Source: Maribellus sediminis
GTDB taxonomy: Bacteria; Bacteroidota; Bacteroidia; Bacteroidales; Prolixibacteraceae
Assembly: GCF_011799805.1 (NCBI RefSeq)
Contig: NZ_WXUB01000006.1
Location: 232,672 to 296,671 of the forward strand
Direction of reading: 5' to 3'
Length of the DNA stretch: 64,000 nt
The translations under genes and the position numbers were made by a program. Below the pieces are notes generated by a model, which did no database searches, was not told the origin of the DNA, and saw only the letters and a list, made by a program, of their open reading frames with translations. Positions 53,813 through 62,029 of the stretch are shown here, piece after piece; position 1 is the stretch's first letter, and every line of letters begins with the position of its first letter.

Positions 53813-54090
53813 AACAACTTTAATTGTGATCGAAATTAAGTTTTTTTTCAGACATATGCGAACCCGGATTAAAACCCTTGTTTCAAGGGCTAAATTCACG
53901 TTTGCGTCATAATTTATATCCGTGCATCATTTGTTTTATCACCCGGTGCAAAGCTTATGCAAACAGCAGCATAGTTGATTGTAGCTGCATCGAGCTTTAT
54001 CGGAACTTTACATTATCAAAATCGAAGCAAATTTTTTAGCCAAAACGAATGCAAATGCTGGAAAAAGCAAAACATCAAAATAGTAACATC

Positions 54091-55800
54091 ATGAAAACAA
54101 GAATCTATTTTCTCGACAATCTAAGAACCTTCCTTATTTTACTGGTTGTGGTTCTTCACTCCGGACTGGTTTACGAAGCCGTTCTGCAAAATTCATGGAT
54201 TGTAGTCGATCCGGTTAAAAACAATAATATTGGACTCATTCGCATGTACCTCGACCTGTTTGTCATGTTCAGTATCTTTTTTATCTCGGGTTATTTTGTG
54301 CCGTCTTCGGCAAAAAAGCAAAATAGCTTTAGTTACCTGAAATCGAAATTTAAAAGAATCATGATCCCCTGGGTTATTGCCGTACTTACTCTGATCCCGG
54401 CATACAAATTCATCTTTTTATACTCGCGCGGGTTGCCTCAGGAAGAATGGTTCACGTATTTCCATTGGTTCGAAAGAGCAGGTACCGACCTGTCGTTTTA
54501 TGCCAATAATCCAATACAAAACTGGTTGTGGTTCCTGCCTGTGCTGTTTATTTTCCAGGCGATTTATCTTGGCTTGTACAAAGCGAAATTGCTGAATTTC
54601 AATATTTCGCTAAAAACTGCCGTGATTGCCACTTTAATTCTAGGTTCGGCTTATGGTGTCTTCATTTCATCGGTAGGACTAAATGGATGGTACCACTCAG
54701 CTTTGCTACATTTTCAGCGCGAACGTTTACTGGTTTATTTCCTCTCGTTCTTACTCGGAACATTGTGTTACAAACTCAAAGTTTTTACAGGCGAAAAAAT
54801 GAATCGTAAAATGTACATTGTATCCAATATTGTGGTTACTTTTTCGCTCGGAATATTTACCGCCGCAGCATTAAACACCTTTTTTAATATTATCGATCCG
54901 CAGCGGCAGTATTATTTTATTTCTGAATTCGCCGACCGGGTCGTTTACTATACTTCAGGTCTGATATCGATGCTTGCACTACTTCATGTGCTAACCTATG
55001 CATTCAGAAAAAGTCTGAACAAAACCAATGCACTGTTAAACGAACTCAGCAAAAACTCCTACGCAGTTTATATTATACATGTGATAGTAATGGGCGTAAT
55101 CGCCGTTACACTGCTTGATTTCCCGGCACCTGCCTTTTTGAAATTTGCTATTTTATCCATATTAACTTTTGTCCTTTCGAACATGATGATTTACTCGTGG
55201 CGAATGGCTACACAAAAACAATTTAACATGAAAACAATTGCAACGACTTTGATGGTAATTTTTATTCTCGGAGCTGCCTTTCGCGGGTATCCCGGTACTT
55301 CAGGAAATGAAACGAAAACAGAAACAACAAAACAACAGCCTCAATGCCAAAAAAGCTTACACGCTGCAGTAATAAGTAACGATCTTGCTTCAGTAAAAGA
55401 AATTATCGCTTCGGGTGTCGATATTAACGAAAAAGAACCGGCCAGCGGTTCGAGCCCTCTGTTAACTGCTGCCATGTTTGGCCACACCGAAATAGCGGCT
55501 ACCTTATTGAAAGCAGGAGCTGATATTAATTTTACAAATAACGATGGTTCCACAGCTTTACATACAGCAGCATTTCTTTGTAACACAGAAACCGTAGAAT
55601 TACTGCTTCAAGAAGGCGCCGATAAAACGGTAAGAAACAACGGTGGAGCAACTGCACTTGAATCGGTCCAGGCTCCCTTCGAAATGGTAAAACCAATTTA
55701 TGATTACTTAGCGAGTGTTTACGAACCGCTTGGAATTAAAATCGATCAGGAACGGATAAAAGAAACCCGCCCGAAAATTGCGAATTTGCTTGCTAACTAA
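54091..55800 (+). CDS. Acyltransferase-3 membrane protein fused to ankyrin repeats
   Basis: 569 aa from ATG 54091 (MKTRIYFLDNLRTFLI); an ATG at 54049 is possible. The first 400 residues are an Acyltransferase-3 integral membrane enzyme (ten or so helices; His in VVLHSGLVYE). After a linker (about 405-425) come ankyrin repeats (KSLHAAVISNDLASVKEII, SPLLTAAMFGHTEIAATLLKAGADIN and STALHTAAFLCNTETVELLLQEGAD). The ankyrin part probably lies in the periplasm or cytoplasm at the C-terminal side. It is an unusual fusion; which group it acylates is not known. Confidence 0.85.
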   Translation: MKTRIYFLDNLRTFLILLVVVLHSGLVYEAVLQNSWIVVDPVKNNNIGLIRMYLDLFVMFSIFFISGYFVPSSAKKQNSFSYLKSKFKRIMIPWVIAVLTLIPAYKFIFLYSRGLPQEEWFTYFHWFERAGTDLSFYANNPIQNWLWFLPVLFIFQAIYLGLYKAKLLNFNISLKTAVIATLILGSAYGVFISSVGLNGWYHSALLHFQRERLLVYFLSFLLGTLCYKLKVFTGEKMNRKMYIVSNIVVTFSLGIFTAAALNTFFNIIDPQRQYYFISEFADRVVYYTSGLISMLALLHVLTYAFRKSLNKTNALLNELSKNSYAVYIIHVIVMGVIAVTLLDFPAPAFLKFAILSILTFVLSNMMIYSWRMATQKQFNMKTIATTLMVIFILGAAFRGYPGTSGNETKTETTKQQPQCQKSLHAAVISNDLASVKEIIASGVDINEKEPASGSSPLLTAAMFGHTEIAATLLKAGADINFTNNDGSTALHTAAFLCNTETVELLLQEGADKTVRNNGGATALESVQAPFEMVKPIYDYLASVYEPLGIKIDQERIKETRPKIANLLAN

Positions 55801-55876
55801 AATCCTTTTTAAAATGTTTCTCGTAATAATGATCGGGGAAGGATGAAACAGTTTACTATAACTGTTGAGTGAGGAT

Positions 55877-55903
55877 GAAAGGAGGTAATATTTACCTCCT
55901 TTC
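55877..55903. terminator. Bidirectional terminator
   Basis: Perfect 12-bp stem GAAAGGAGGTAA with loop TAT, between the convergent fusion gene and miaB; T-rich on the plus side. Confidence 0.8.
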
Positions 55904-55929
55904 TTTATATCAGTTTTTCAAGGTCTGCC

Positions 55930-57276
55930 TTAAGCAACTACTTCAACCTCAGTCTTTACCAATTCCCCTTCCATCGAGAAGTCGGAAGCCGAAGTGATTT
56001 TTACATCCACAAATTGGCCGATCAGCTTTTCATTTTCAGCTGCAAAACGAACAATCAGCTTGCCTTCAGTGTGGCCCGATAAATAACCTTCTTTTCGATC
56101 GGTACCACGCACAAGAATGCGTTTGGTCTGCCCCACTAAATTAGAATTGAAAGGTAAATTGTGTTTCCTTAATTCTTCTGTCAGCACATGCAAACGACGT
56201 TTCTTTTCTTCCTGCGGAACATCATCAATCCAACGGTGACTGGTTGCTCCCGGCCGAGGCGAATAAATGGCCGTATACGACATGTTGAACTTGAATTCTT
56301 CCATGGCTTTACGGGTGTTGTCGAACTGCTCATCGGTCTCACCGGTAAATCCAACAATAATATCAGTAAATATGGTGGCCTGTGGAATCACCCTGCGAAT
56401 GGTTTCAATGATGTGGCGGTATTTTTCCATATTGTGTTTCCGATTCATTCGCATCAGCACTTTATCGTCGCCACTTTGCATAGGCAGGTGAATCTGTTTC
56501 GCCAGCACCGGATATTGTCCGATTACTTCAATCACTTCATCGGTCATGTCGCGTGGATGTGGCGAGGTAAAATACAACCAGAATTCTTTTTTCAGGCGAT
56601 TTCCCAATTCACCAATTTCGCGTAATAACTGCGGAAAGTTGATTTCCTCCCCTTTTTTATCAAGACCATAGGAATTCACATTCTGCCCCAGAAGTGTTAT
56701 CGATTTGTAGCCCTGAGCGACAAGCAAGGCCACTTCGGTAATTATGTCTTTCGATGGTCGCGAAACTTCTCGTCCACGTGTGTAAGGAACGGCACAGAAG
56801 GTACAGAACTTATCACACCCGTTCTGGATCGGAATAAAAGCCTCGAATCCCGATTGATAGTTTGGCTTAACATTCCAGAATTCTTCGATATTCTCGTTAT
56901 GCGGATCGATACCCACTTTCAGGTGAGTTGGTGTAGCTATACCGTATTGACTGATCATCTCAGGCAATTTCGGCAGATCTTTCATTTGGAATGTTATATC
57001 GAAAAGCTTCAAAAACTTCTCGTGATCGTCGGGCAATACACAACCCGAAATAAAAGTCACGAGGTTCTTAGTATTTTTCCACTTGTTCCATTTATGTATC
57101 CTGGAATATACCTTGTCGATGGCTTTCTGACGCACTGAACACGCCAGAATTCCAATCAAACCTGCTTCCTCTTCATTGTCGGTCCATTCGTAACCTGCTT
57201 CATTCAAAACAGCGTTCACCCGCTCTCCATCCGACAAATTCATCTGACACCCTAAGGTTATTACGTGGTATTTCAT
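55930..57276 (-). CDS. miaB: tRNA-2-methylthio-N6-dimethylallyladenosine synthase
   Basis: 448 aa radical-SAM methylthiotransferase. C10, C46 and C79 bind the auxiliary iron-sulfur cluster; the SAM cluster cysteines are C154, C158 and C161 (CDKFCTFC). A C-terminal TRAM domain (GQTKRILVRGTDRKEGYLSGH) binds tRNA. It converts i6A37 to ms2i6A37. Distinct from mtaB at 3559. Heptad filler D sits directly before its ATG. Confidence 0.94.
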   Translation of the reverse strand: MKYHVITLGCQMNLSDGERVNAVLNEAGYEWTDNEEEAGLIGILACSVRQKAIDKVYSRIHKWNKWKNTKNLVTFISGCVLPDDHEKFLKLFDITFQMKDLPKLPEMISQYGIATPTHLKVGIDPHNENIEEFWNVKPNYQSGFEAFIPIQNGCDKFCTFCAVPYTRGREVSRPSKDIITEVALLVAQGYKSITLLGQNVNSYGLDKKGEEINFPQLLREIGELGNRLKKEFWLYFTSPHPRDMTDEVIEVIGQYPVLAKQIHLPMQSGDDKVLMRMNRKHNMEKYRHIIETIRRVIPQATIFTDIIVGFTGETDEQFDNTRKAMEEFKFNMSYTAIYSPRPGATSHRWIDDVPQEEKKRRLHVLTEELRKHNLPFNSNLVGQTKRILVRGTDRKEGYLSGHTEGKLIVRFAAENEKLIGQFVDVKITSASDFSMEGELVKTEVEVVA

Positions 57277-57332
57277 GCAAAAAGTTCAAAGTTTGAAGTT
57301 CAAAGTTTAAAGTGAACTTTGAGCTCCTGAAT
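57277..57332. repeat. Heptad-periodic filler D upstream of miaB
   Basis: Plus strand units GCAAAAA, GTTCAAA, GTTTGAA, GTTCAAA, GTTTAAA, GTGAACT, TTGAGCT, CCTGAAT in one 7-base phase, touching the miaB ATG. Confidence 0.65.
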
Positions 57333-57349
57333 AAAAAAATCATCAACGT

Positions 57350-57991
57350 TTAAAAATAAACTTCCGAAAAAATATTCGACACCGGAATTCCCTTTCCTGT
57401 TAAGATATCGAATACTTCATAAATCATTTCGCTGTTTCCACACAGGAAACAGTTGGTATCCTTCTCAATATTCTGTTCGGCAAGATAAGTGGTTACCCTG
57501 CCGTAAAAATCTCCTTTCGTTTCGCCGCTGGTACAAAGCGTAAGCCTGTCCGGATCGAAATCCCGGTGATCGTAAGCTTCTTCTGCAAAACGAACACCAT
57601 GGACCAACCGGTAATCCATTTCGGAATGTGTGCGCACAAAACTATGAAACGGACTGATACCGGTTCCGGTTGCCACAAACAGAAACTTTTTTACTGCATA
57701 CATGTCGGGCGAAAACTTAAAAAAGCCAAAAGGACCGTCAACCTGTACAGTATCACCAGCTTTTAAACGTTTTAGTTTGGCCGAAACTTTTCCGCCTTCA
57801 ACTTCGCGAACCAGTACTTCAATAAAATCATCCTTCTCGCCACTGTAAACTGAATATTCCCTGCGATCGATTCCGTTGAATCCAAGCAAAATAAACTGCC
57901 CCGTCTGAAAAATCATTTCATTTCGTTCCAAACGGATAACAAAGGTTGATTCCGTTAACTGTCTTGTTTGTATGACTTTATGCTCCTTCAA
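57350..57991 (-). CDS. Ferredoxin-NADP reductase-like flavoprotein
   Basis: 213 aa starting at TTG 57991 (no upstream ATG in frame; promoter at 58022-58052). FAD-binding motif RREYSVYSG and nucleotide-binding VATGTGISPFHS, FLCGNSEMIYE, and the terminal EVYF. No ferredoxin domain. Electron transfer between NAD(P)H and a flavodoxin or ferredoxin is likely; donor and acceptor are unknown. Confidence 0.85.
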   Translation of the reverse strand: MKEHKVIQTRQLTESTFVIRLERNEMIFQTGQFILLGFNGIDRREYSVYSGEKDDFIEVLVREVEGGKVSAKLKRLKAGDTVQVDGPFGFFKFSPDMYAVKKFLFVATGTGISPFHSFVRTHSEMDYRLVHGVRFAEEAYDHRDFDPDRLTLCTSGETKGDFYGRVTTYLAEQNIEKDTNCFLCGNSEMIYEVFDILTGKGIPVSNIFSEVYF

Positions 57992-58021
57992 TTATTAAGA
58001 CTTTTTCTAAATAATCGAGCG

Positions 58022-58052
58022 CAAAACTACAAAATTTAATCGGGGTGGCAAT
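58022..58052 (-). promoter_or_regulatory. Promoter for the reductase gene
   Basis: Minus strand ATTG (58052-58049), 19 bases, TAGTTTTG (58029-58022). Start near 58016. Confidence 0.55.
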
Positions 58053-58116
58053 AAATGAGAATCAGTACCTTAAATAATTTCAACCGGGTGGTTGCGAAAT
58101 CAGAATTTTTTGACAC

Positions 58117-58148
58117 AAAAAAAGGGACCTCACACCGAAATCCCTTTT
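58117..58148 (-). terminator. Terminator of the sugar-binding protein gene
   Basis: Minus strand stem AAAAGGGA/TCCCTTTT with T-run following, about 20 bases past the stop. Confidence 0.8.
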
Positions 58149-58165
58149 GATAAATTAGCAAATTG

Positions 58166-59170
58166 CTATTTGTAAACTTCCTCCTCCGTTTGATAGCCCT
58201 CGGAAATTACAGTAAGTTTAAGATTTTCCTTGTTTACGATCATTCCGTTAAAGAATACGGTTGGCACTAATTTCGCTCCATTACTAACGGTCTGGAAAGT
58301 GTTTTCGTGTTCTCCACTTTTGGCTAGTTTAACCGCAAGTTCTGCGGTTGCAGCTGCCATTTTTTCATACGGTTTGTAAATGGTACATGTTTGTTTTCCG
58401 GCAACAATAAGTTGAAGATTTGGTAGGTCTGCATCCATTCCGGCTACAAGAACTCCTTCCTTGTCTTTTTCTTCCAACGCTCTGATAACGCCACGTGCAA
58501 TGGCATCGTTGGCCGAAATTATTGCATCAACATTCTGATTACCATTCAACAATTTTTTTGCATTTGCATACCCTTCTTCCTCGCTCCAGTCATTTGTAAA
58601 TTCGTTGTAAATGATGTTAATGTCGCCACGTTCAACCAAAGGTTGAAGTACATTACGCTGACCAAGATATAATAACTGACTGTTGTTATCATTCAAGGCC
58701 CCACCAATAAGTGCGTAGTTACCTGTTGGCTTGATTTGAGTAAGGTATGAAGCCTGTAAATCGCCGATCTCAACGTTATCGGTCGAGACATAATAATCCA
58801 ACTTACAATTCTTAATTAACCTGTCGTACGAAATTACCTTGATATCATTTTTGTGCGCTTCTTCTACTATACTGGCAGCTGCAAATTGGTCAACGGGTAC
58901 AACTACCAGCACGTCAACACCGTTGGCGAGCAGTTCTTTTGCCTGTTTCAATTGCGTGTCAGCATTGTTTTCGGCAATTTTAACAATTACGGTCCCTCCT
59001 AGTTCGCTGACTTTCTCTTCCAGAAAATCGCGATCTTTTTCCCACCTTTCACGATCGAGTGCATGCAGAAGTAATCCGACTTCAACTTTTTCATTTTTCT
59101 GCAAGGCACATCCACCGACAAAAAAGACGGAAACAAATAAAAACGTCAGTAATTTAATCGGATAATTCAT
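58166..59170 (-). CDS. Sugar-binding periplasmic lipoprotein, XylF/RbsB type
   Basis: 334 aa, lipobox FFVGGCALQ (Cys21). Type I periplasmic binding fold: EVGLLLHALDRERWEKDRDFL, VDVLVVVPVDQFAAASIVEEA, DAIISANDAIARGVI and VAGMDADLPNLQ are typical of D-xylose-binding XylF relatives. No ABC permease or ATPase gene is adjacent, so it may pair with a distant transporter or with a sensor kinase. The ligand is inferred only. Confidence 0.83.
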   Translation of the reverse strand: MNYPIKLLTFLFVSVFFVGGCALQKNEKVEVGLLLHALDRERWEKDRDFLEEKVSELGGTVIVKIAENNADTQLKQAKELLANGVDVLVVVPVDQFAAASIVEEAHKNDIKVISYDRLIKNCKLDYYVSTDNVEIGDLQASYLTQIKPTGNYALIGGALNDNNSQLLYLGQRNVLQPLVERGDINIIYNEFTNDWSEEEGYANAKKLLNGNQNVDAIISANDAIARGVIRALEEKDKEGVLVAGMDADLPNLQLIVAGKQTCTIYKPYEKMAAATAELAVKLAKSGEHENTFQTVSNGAKLVPTVFFNGMIVNKENLKLTVISEGYQTEEEVYK

Positions 59171-59303
59171 AATATAGAAATTTGATCTAAATCGGCCTTT
59201 CTATTCAATTTACGAATTATCCGTGAAATATGTTAAGCACAGTTTTCGATTTAATCCTCTGTTATGCAACACACTAATTATTGTAACCTTTTTAGTTGAA
59301 GGA

Positions 59304-59879
59304 TTAAAATCTTTGAATTTGTTCGTATAATTTTTGAATGGGCAATCCCATGACGTTATAAAATGAGCCTTCGATTGAAGTTATTCCGATGGCGCCAATC
59401 CATTCCTGGATTCCGTAAGCCCCGGCTTTATCGTAAGGTTCGTAAGCCTGAATGTAATATTCTATTTCTTCGAGTGTTAGCTTTTTGAAAACCACGTTGG
59501 TTAGCGATGAAAATGATTTTGATTTTTGATTCGTAGTAAGACAAACACCGGTAATCACCTGGTGTTCTTTTCCACTAAGGTTTTGAATCATTTCGAGAGC
59601 ATCCTGAAATGTTTCGGGTTTACCAAGAATTTCGTCTCCTAAACAAACAATTGTATCGGCTGTAATAAGTAAATCCTTATCGGCTAATTCTTTTATAAAT
59701 GGCTGCGCTTTAAGTTCGGCCAGGAAAACCGGAACTTGTTCTTTTGACATTCCAGCCGGATAAACCTCTTCCACTTCTTTTGTTTGAACTGTAAAATCGA
59801 TGTCGAGTGATTTTAACAATTGTTGTCTCCGGGGCGATTTTGAAGCCAGTATGAAATTATATTCAGGAAACCACTTCAT
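59304..59879 (-). CDS. maf: Maf-family nucleotide pyrophosphatase
   Basis: 191 aa. SKSPRRQQLLK at the N-terminus, ADTIVCLGDEILGKP and SGKEHQVITGVCL are Maf motifs; the enzyme hydrolyses dTTP/UTP or modified nucleotides. YhdE/YceF split cannot be told. It follows kdsC by one base and shares its transcript. Confidence 0.9.
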   Translation of the reverse strand: MKWFPEYNFILASKSPRRQQLLKSLDIDFTVQTKEVEEVYPAGMSKEQVPVFLAELKAQPFIKELADKDLLITADTIVCLGDEILGKPETFQDALEMIQNLSGKEHQVITGVCLTTNQKSKSFSSLTNVVFKKLTLEEIEYYIQAYEPYDKAGAYGIQEWIGAIGITSIEGSFYNVMGLPIQKLYEQIQRF

Positions 59880-59880
59880 A

Positions 59881-60411
59881 CTAAAAAGCTCTTGAGTTCA
59901 ACATTTCCGGAGTAAACCACTTACCCTGCGCCTTTAGTGTTTGTTCGATAACATCACGAACGCAGCCATCGCCACCATTTTTATCAGAAATATATTTCGA
60001 AAGCTCTTTAATTTCCGGAACTGCATCGTTTGGACAGGTTGCGACACCAACTGCCTGCATCACATTAAAATCAACAAGGTCGTCGCCCATAAAAAGAATC
60101 TCGTTGGCATTTAACTTTGTTTTGGCCAAAAAATCGTTCAGGCATTCTACTTTGTTTCGTGCCTTATCGTAATAATGTTCCACGCCAAGCTTTGTATAAC
60201 GCAACTTCACGCGTTCAATATATCCGCCAGTAATAACCGCAACAGGATATCCCATTTTTATGGCACTACGAATTGCAAAACCATCTTTTACATTGGCTGT
60301 TCGAATCGGATCTCCATCTTCGTTAAGTGGTGAAGTATCTCGCGACAGCACACCATCAACATCAAATACAAATCCTTTTACATTGCATAACTCGTCTTTA
60401 AAAAATGCCAT
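59881..60411 (-). CDS. kdsC: KdsC-like HAD phosphatase (KDO-8-phosphate phosphatase)
   Basis: 176 aa HAD protein with no cap: FDVDGVLSRD (nucleophile Asp17, acid Asp19), VAVITGG and FMGDDLVDFNVM. Such short HADs form tetramers and release KDO in lipopolysaccharide synthesis. The ATG shares one base with the stop of the DUF2520 gene (TAATG). Confidence 0.87.
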   Translation of the reverse strand: MAFFKDELCNVKGFVFDVDGVLSRDTSPLNEDGDPIRTANVKDGFAIRSAIKMGYPVAVITGGYIERVKLRYTKLGVEHYYDKARNKVECLNDFLAKTKLNANEILFMGDDLVDFNVMQAVGVATCPNDAVPEIKELSKYISDKNGGDGCVRDVIEQTLKAQGKWFTPEMLNSRAF

Positions 60412-61190
60412 TATTCTTTTGTTTGATGAAGTTCAAAAATACTCCTTGAAATTGAATTGTACAATTCTTTTAATTCGGGGTACTCCATTAAGCTTTCAAG
60501 GTGATTGTTAATTATGTTTTCGTCGAATCGAATGGCCGGTCCGGTCTGTGCCTGTTTAGGCTGCATTTCAGTTGCCTTATTGGCTGTTTCCTCAATGAGG
60601 GGATGTAATACTTCGAATGGAATTTCCTGATCGGCCAGGTAGTTGGCTGCCAGCGTGTAGAAATGATTCACAAAATTACAGGCGAAAACGGCAGCGATGT
60701 GCAGGCTTTTTCTTTTGGCAGAATCCAGCACTGCAACTTTGCACGAGATTTTTTCTGCAATCTCAATCAACCTGTTTTCATTCCTTTCGGAATTTGCTTC
60801 GATAAAAACCGGAATCAGTGAAAAATCAACCTCTCTGCTTTTTGAGAAAGTCTGAAGCGGATAAAGCACGCCGGTGTTTTCGGAATAAACATTAAGTACA
60901 GAAAGTGGCAAACTTCCCGAACAGTGTACAAGCAGTTTATTCTGAAAATCAATTTTCGATAAAACTTCATGCACTACTGCGTCTTTTAAGGCTACGAAAT
61001 AAATATCAGCATCAGCTACAATTTCTGAAGTTGAGTTGGTAGAATCTGCATCAAGTTGTTCAGCCAATACTTCTGCCGAGCTCAAACTTCGGCTATAAAC
61101 CTGAACCACTTCTCCGGCTTTTGTGTGAAGTGCACGGGCTAAATGTGTTGCCAGGTTACCTGCTCCGATGAAACAAAATTTAAGGCCCAT
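60411..61190 (-). CDS. Rossmann-like DUF2520 oxidoreductase-like protein
   Basis: 259 aa from ATG 61190 (MGLKFCFIGAGNLATHLARAL). GAGNLA is the NAD(P)-binding loop; the C-terminal DUF2520 half (FACNFVNHFYTLAANYL and GPAIRFDENIINNHL) is helical and dimer-forming, as in ketopantoate- or pyrroline-5-carboxylate-reductase-like proteins. Substrate is not known. First gene of a run into kdsC and maf. Confidence 0.85.
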   Translation of the reverse strand: MGLKFCFIGAGNLATHLARALHTKAGEVVQVYSRSLSSAEVLAEQLDADSTNSTSEIVADADIYFVALKDAVVHEVLSKIDFQNKLLVHCSGSLPLSVLNVYSENTGVLYPLQTFSKSREVDFSLIPVFIEANSERNENRLIEIAEKISCKVAVLDSAKRKSLHIAAVFACNFVNHFYTLAANYLADQEIPFEVLHPLIEETANKATEMQPKQAQTGPAIRFDENIINNHLESLMEYPELKELYNSISRSIFELHQTKE

Positions 61191-61249
61191 AATTTTCTTG
61201 AATTTTTGTAAAAATAATGGGCCTTTGTTTATGTACCAAACTCCTGTGA

Positions 61250-61957
61250 TTAAACTTTTGAACTTACCAATCGGTTGTTGACAACATTCCAATTAACAAT
61301 GTTCCAGAAATTGTCGACGTAATCGGCACGTTTATTCTGATAATGCAGGTAATAAGCATGTTCCCACACGTCGAGACCTAGCAGCGGTGTTCCCTTTGTA
61401 CTTACTATATCCATCAACGGATTATCCTGATTTGGAGTACTGGTTACAGCCAGTTTTCCGTCTTTATCAGCAATCAACCATGCCCAACCGCTTCCGAACT
61501 GCGTTTTAGCTGCTTTTCCGAATTGCTCTTTGAAAGCATCAACTGTACCAAAATCAGTCTCAATGGCTTGCTTCAAGTCTGCAGGAATTTCGCCCTGCTC
61601 AGGAGTCATATTCTCCCAGAAAAGTGCGTGATTGTAAAATCCTCCACCGTTATTTCTGATTGAAGCATCCTGTTTACTTATGCTTGCAAAAATCTCTTCC
61701 ATTGGCATATTCAGAAGTTCAGTCCCCTCTGCCGCTGCCATGAATTTGTTAAAGTATCCGTTGTGGTGCTTGGTGTAATGCAGTTCCATTGTTTGGGCAT
61801 CGATATAAGGTTCCAATGCATCGAATGCATAAGGTAACTCGGGAAATTTGTGTCCTTCAAAGCTTTTAGTTTCTGACGCACACGATGCCAGTGTTCCAAT
61901 AAATGGCGTGGCAGCTGCAACCACTCCTACTGTTCCTATAAATTGTCTTCTTTCCAT
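61250..61957 (-). CDS. Fe/Mn superoxide dismutase, exported lipoprotein
   Basis: 235 aa. The N-terminus MERRQFIGTVGVVAAATPFIG has a twin-arginine pair and a lipobox (TLASC, Cys26), so it should be exported through Tat and lipid-anchored, unlike the normal cytoplasmic enzyme. Metal ligands: His60, His110 (NNGGGFYNH), Asp196 and His200 (DVWEH). The Gly in GGGFYNH and the NQDNP segment look Mn-type or cambialistic. It lies 59 bases upstream of the DUF2520 gene and has its own unit. Confidence 0.9.
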   Translation of the reverse strand: MERRQFIGTVGVVAAATPFIGTLASCASETKSFEGHKFPELPYAFDALEPYIDAQTMELHYTKHHNGYFNKFMAAAEGTELLNMPMEEIFASISKQDASIRNNGGGFYNHALFWENMTPEQGEIPADLKQAIETDFGTVDAFKEQFGKAAKTQFGSGWAWLIADKDGKLAVTSTPNQDNPLMDIVSTKGTPLLGLDVWEHAYYLHYQNKRADYVDNFWNIVNWNVVNNRLVSSKV

Positions 61958-62029
61958 AATGCAATTTAACTTTTACTAGACAAACACTATGAAAGCCAAA
62001 TTGTTTGAAAATTAACGACTGACCTGTAT

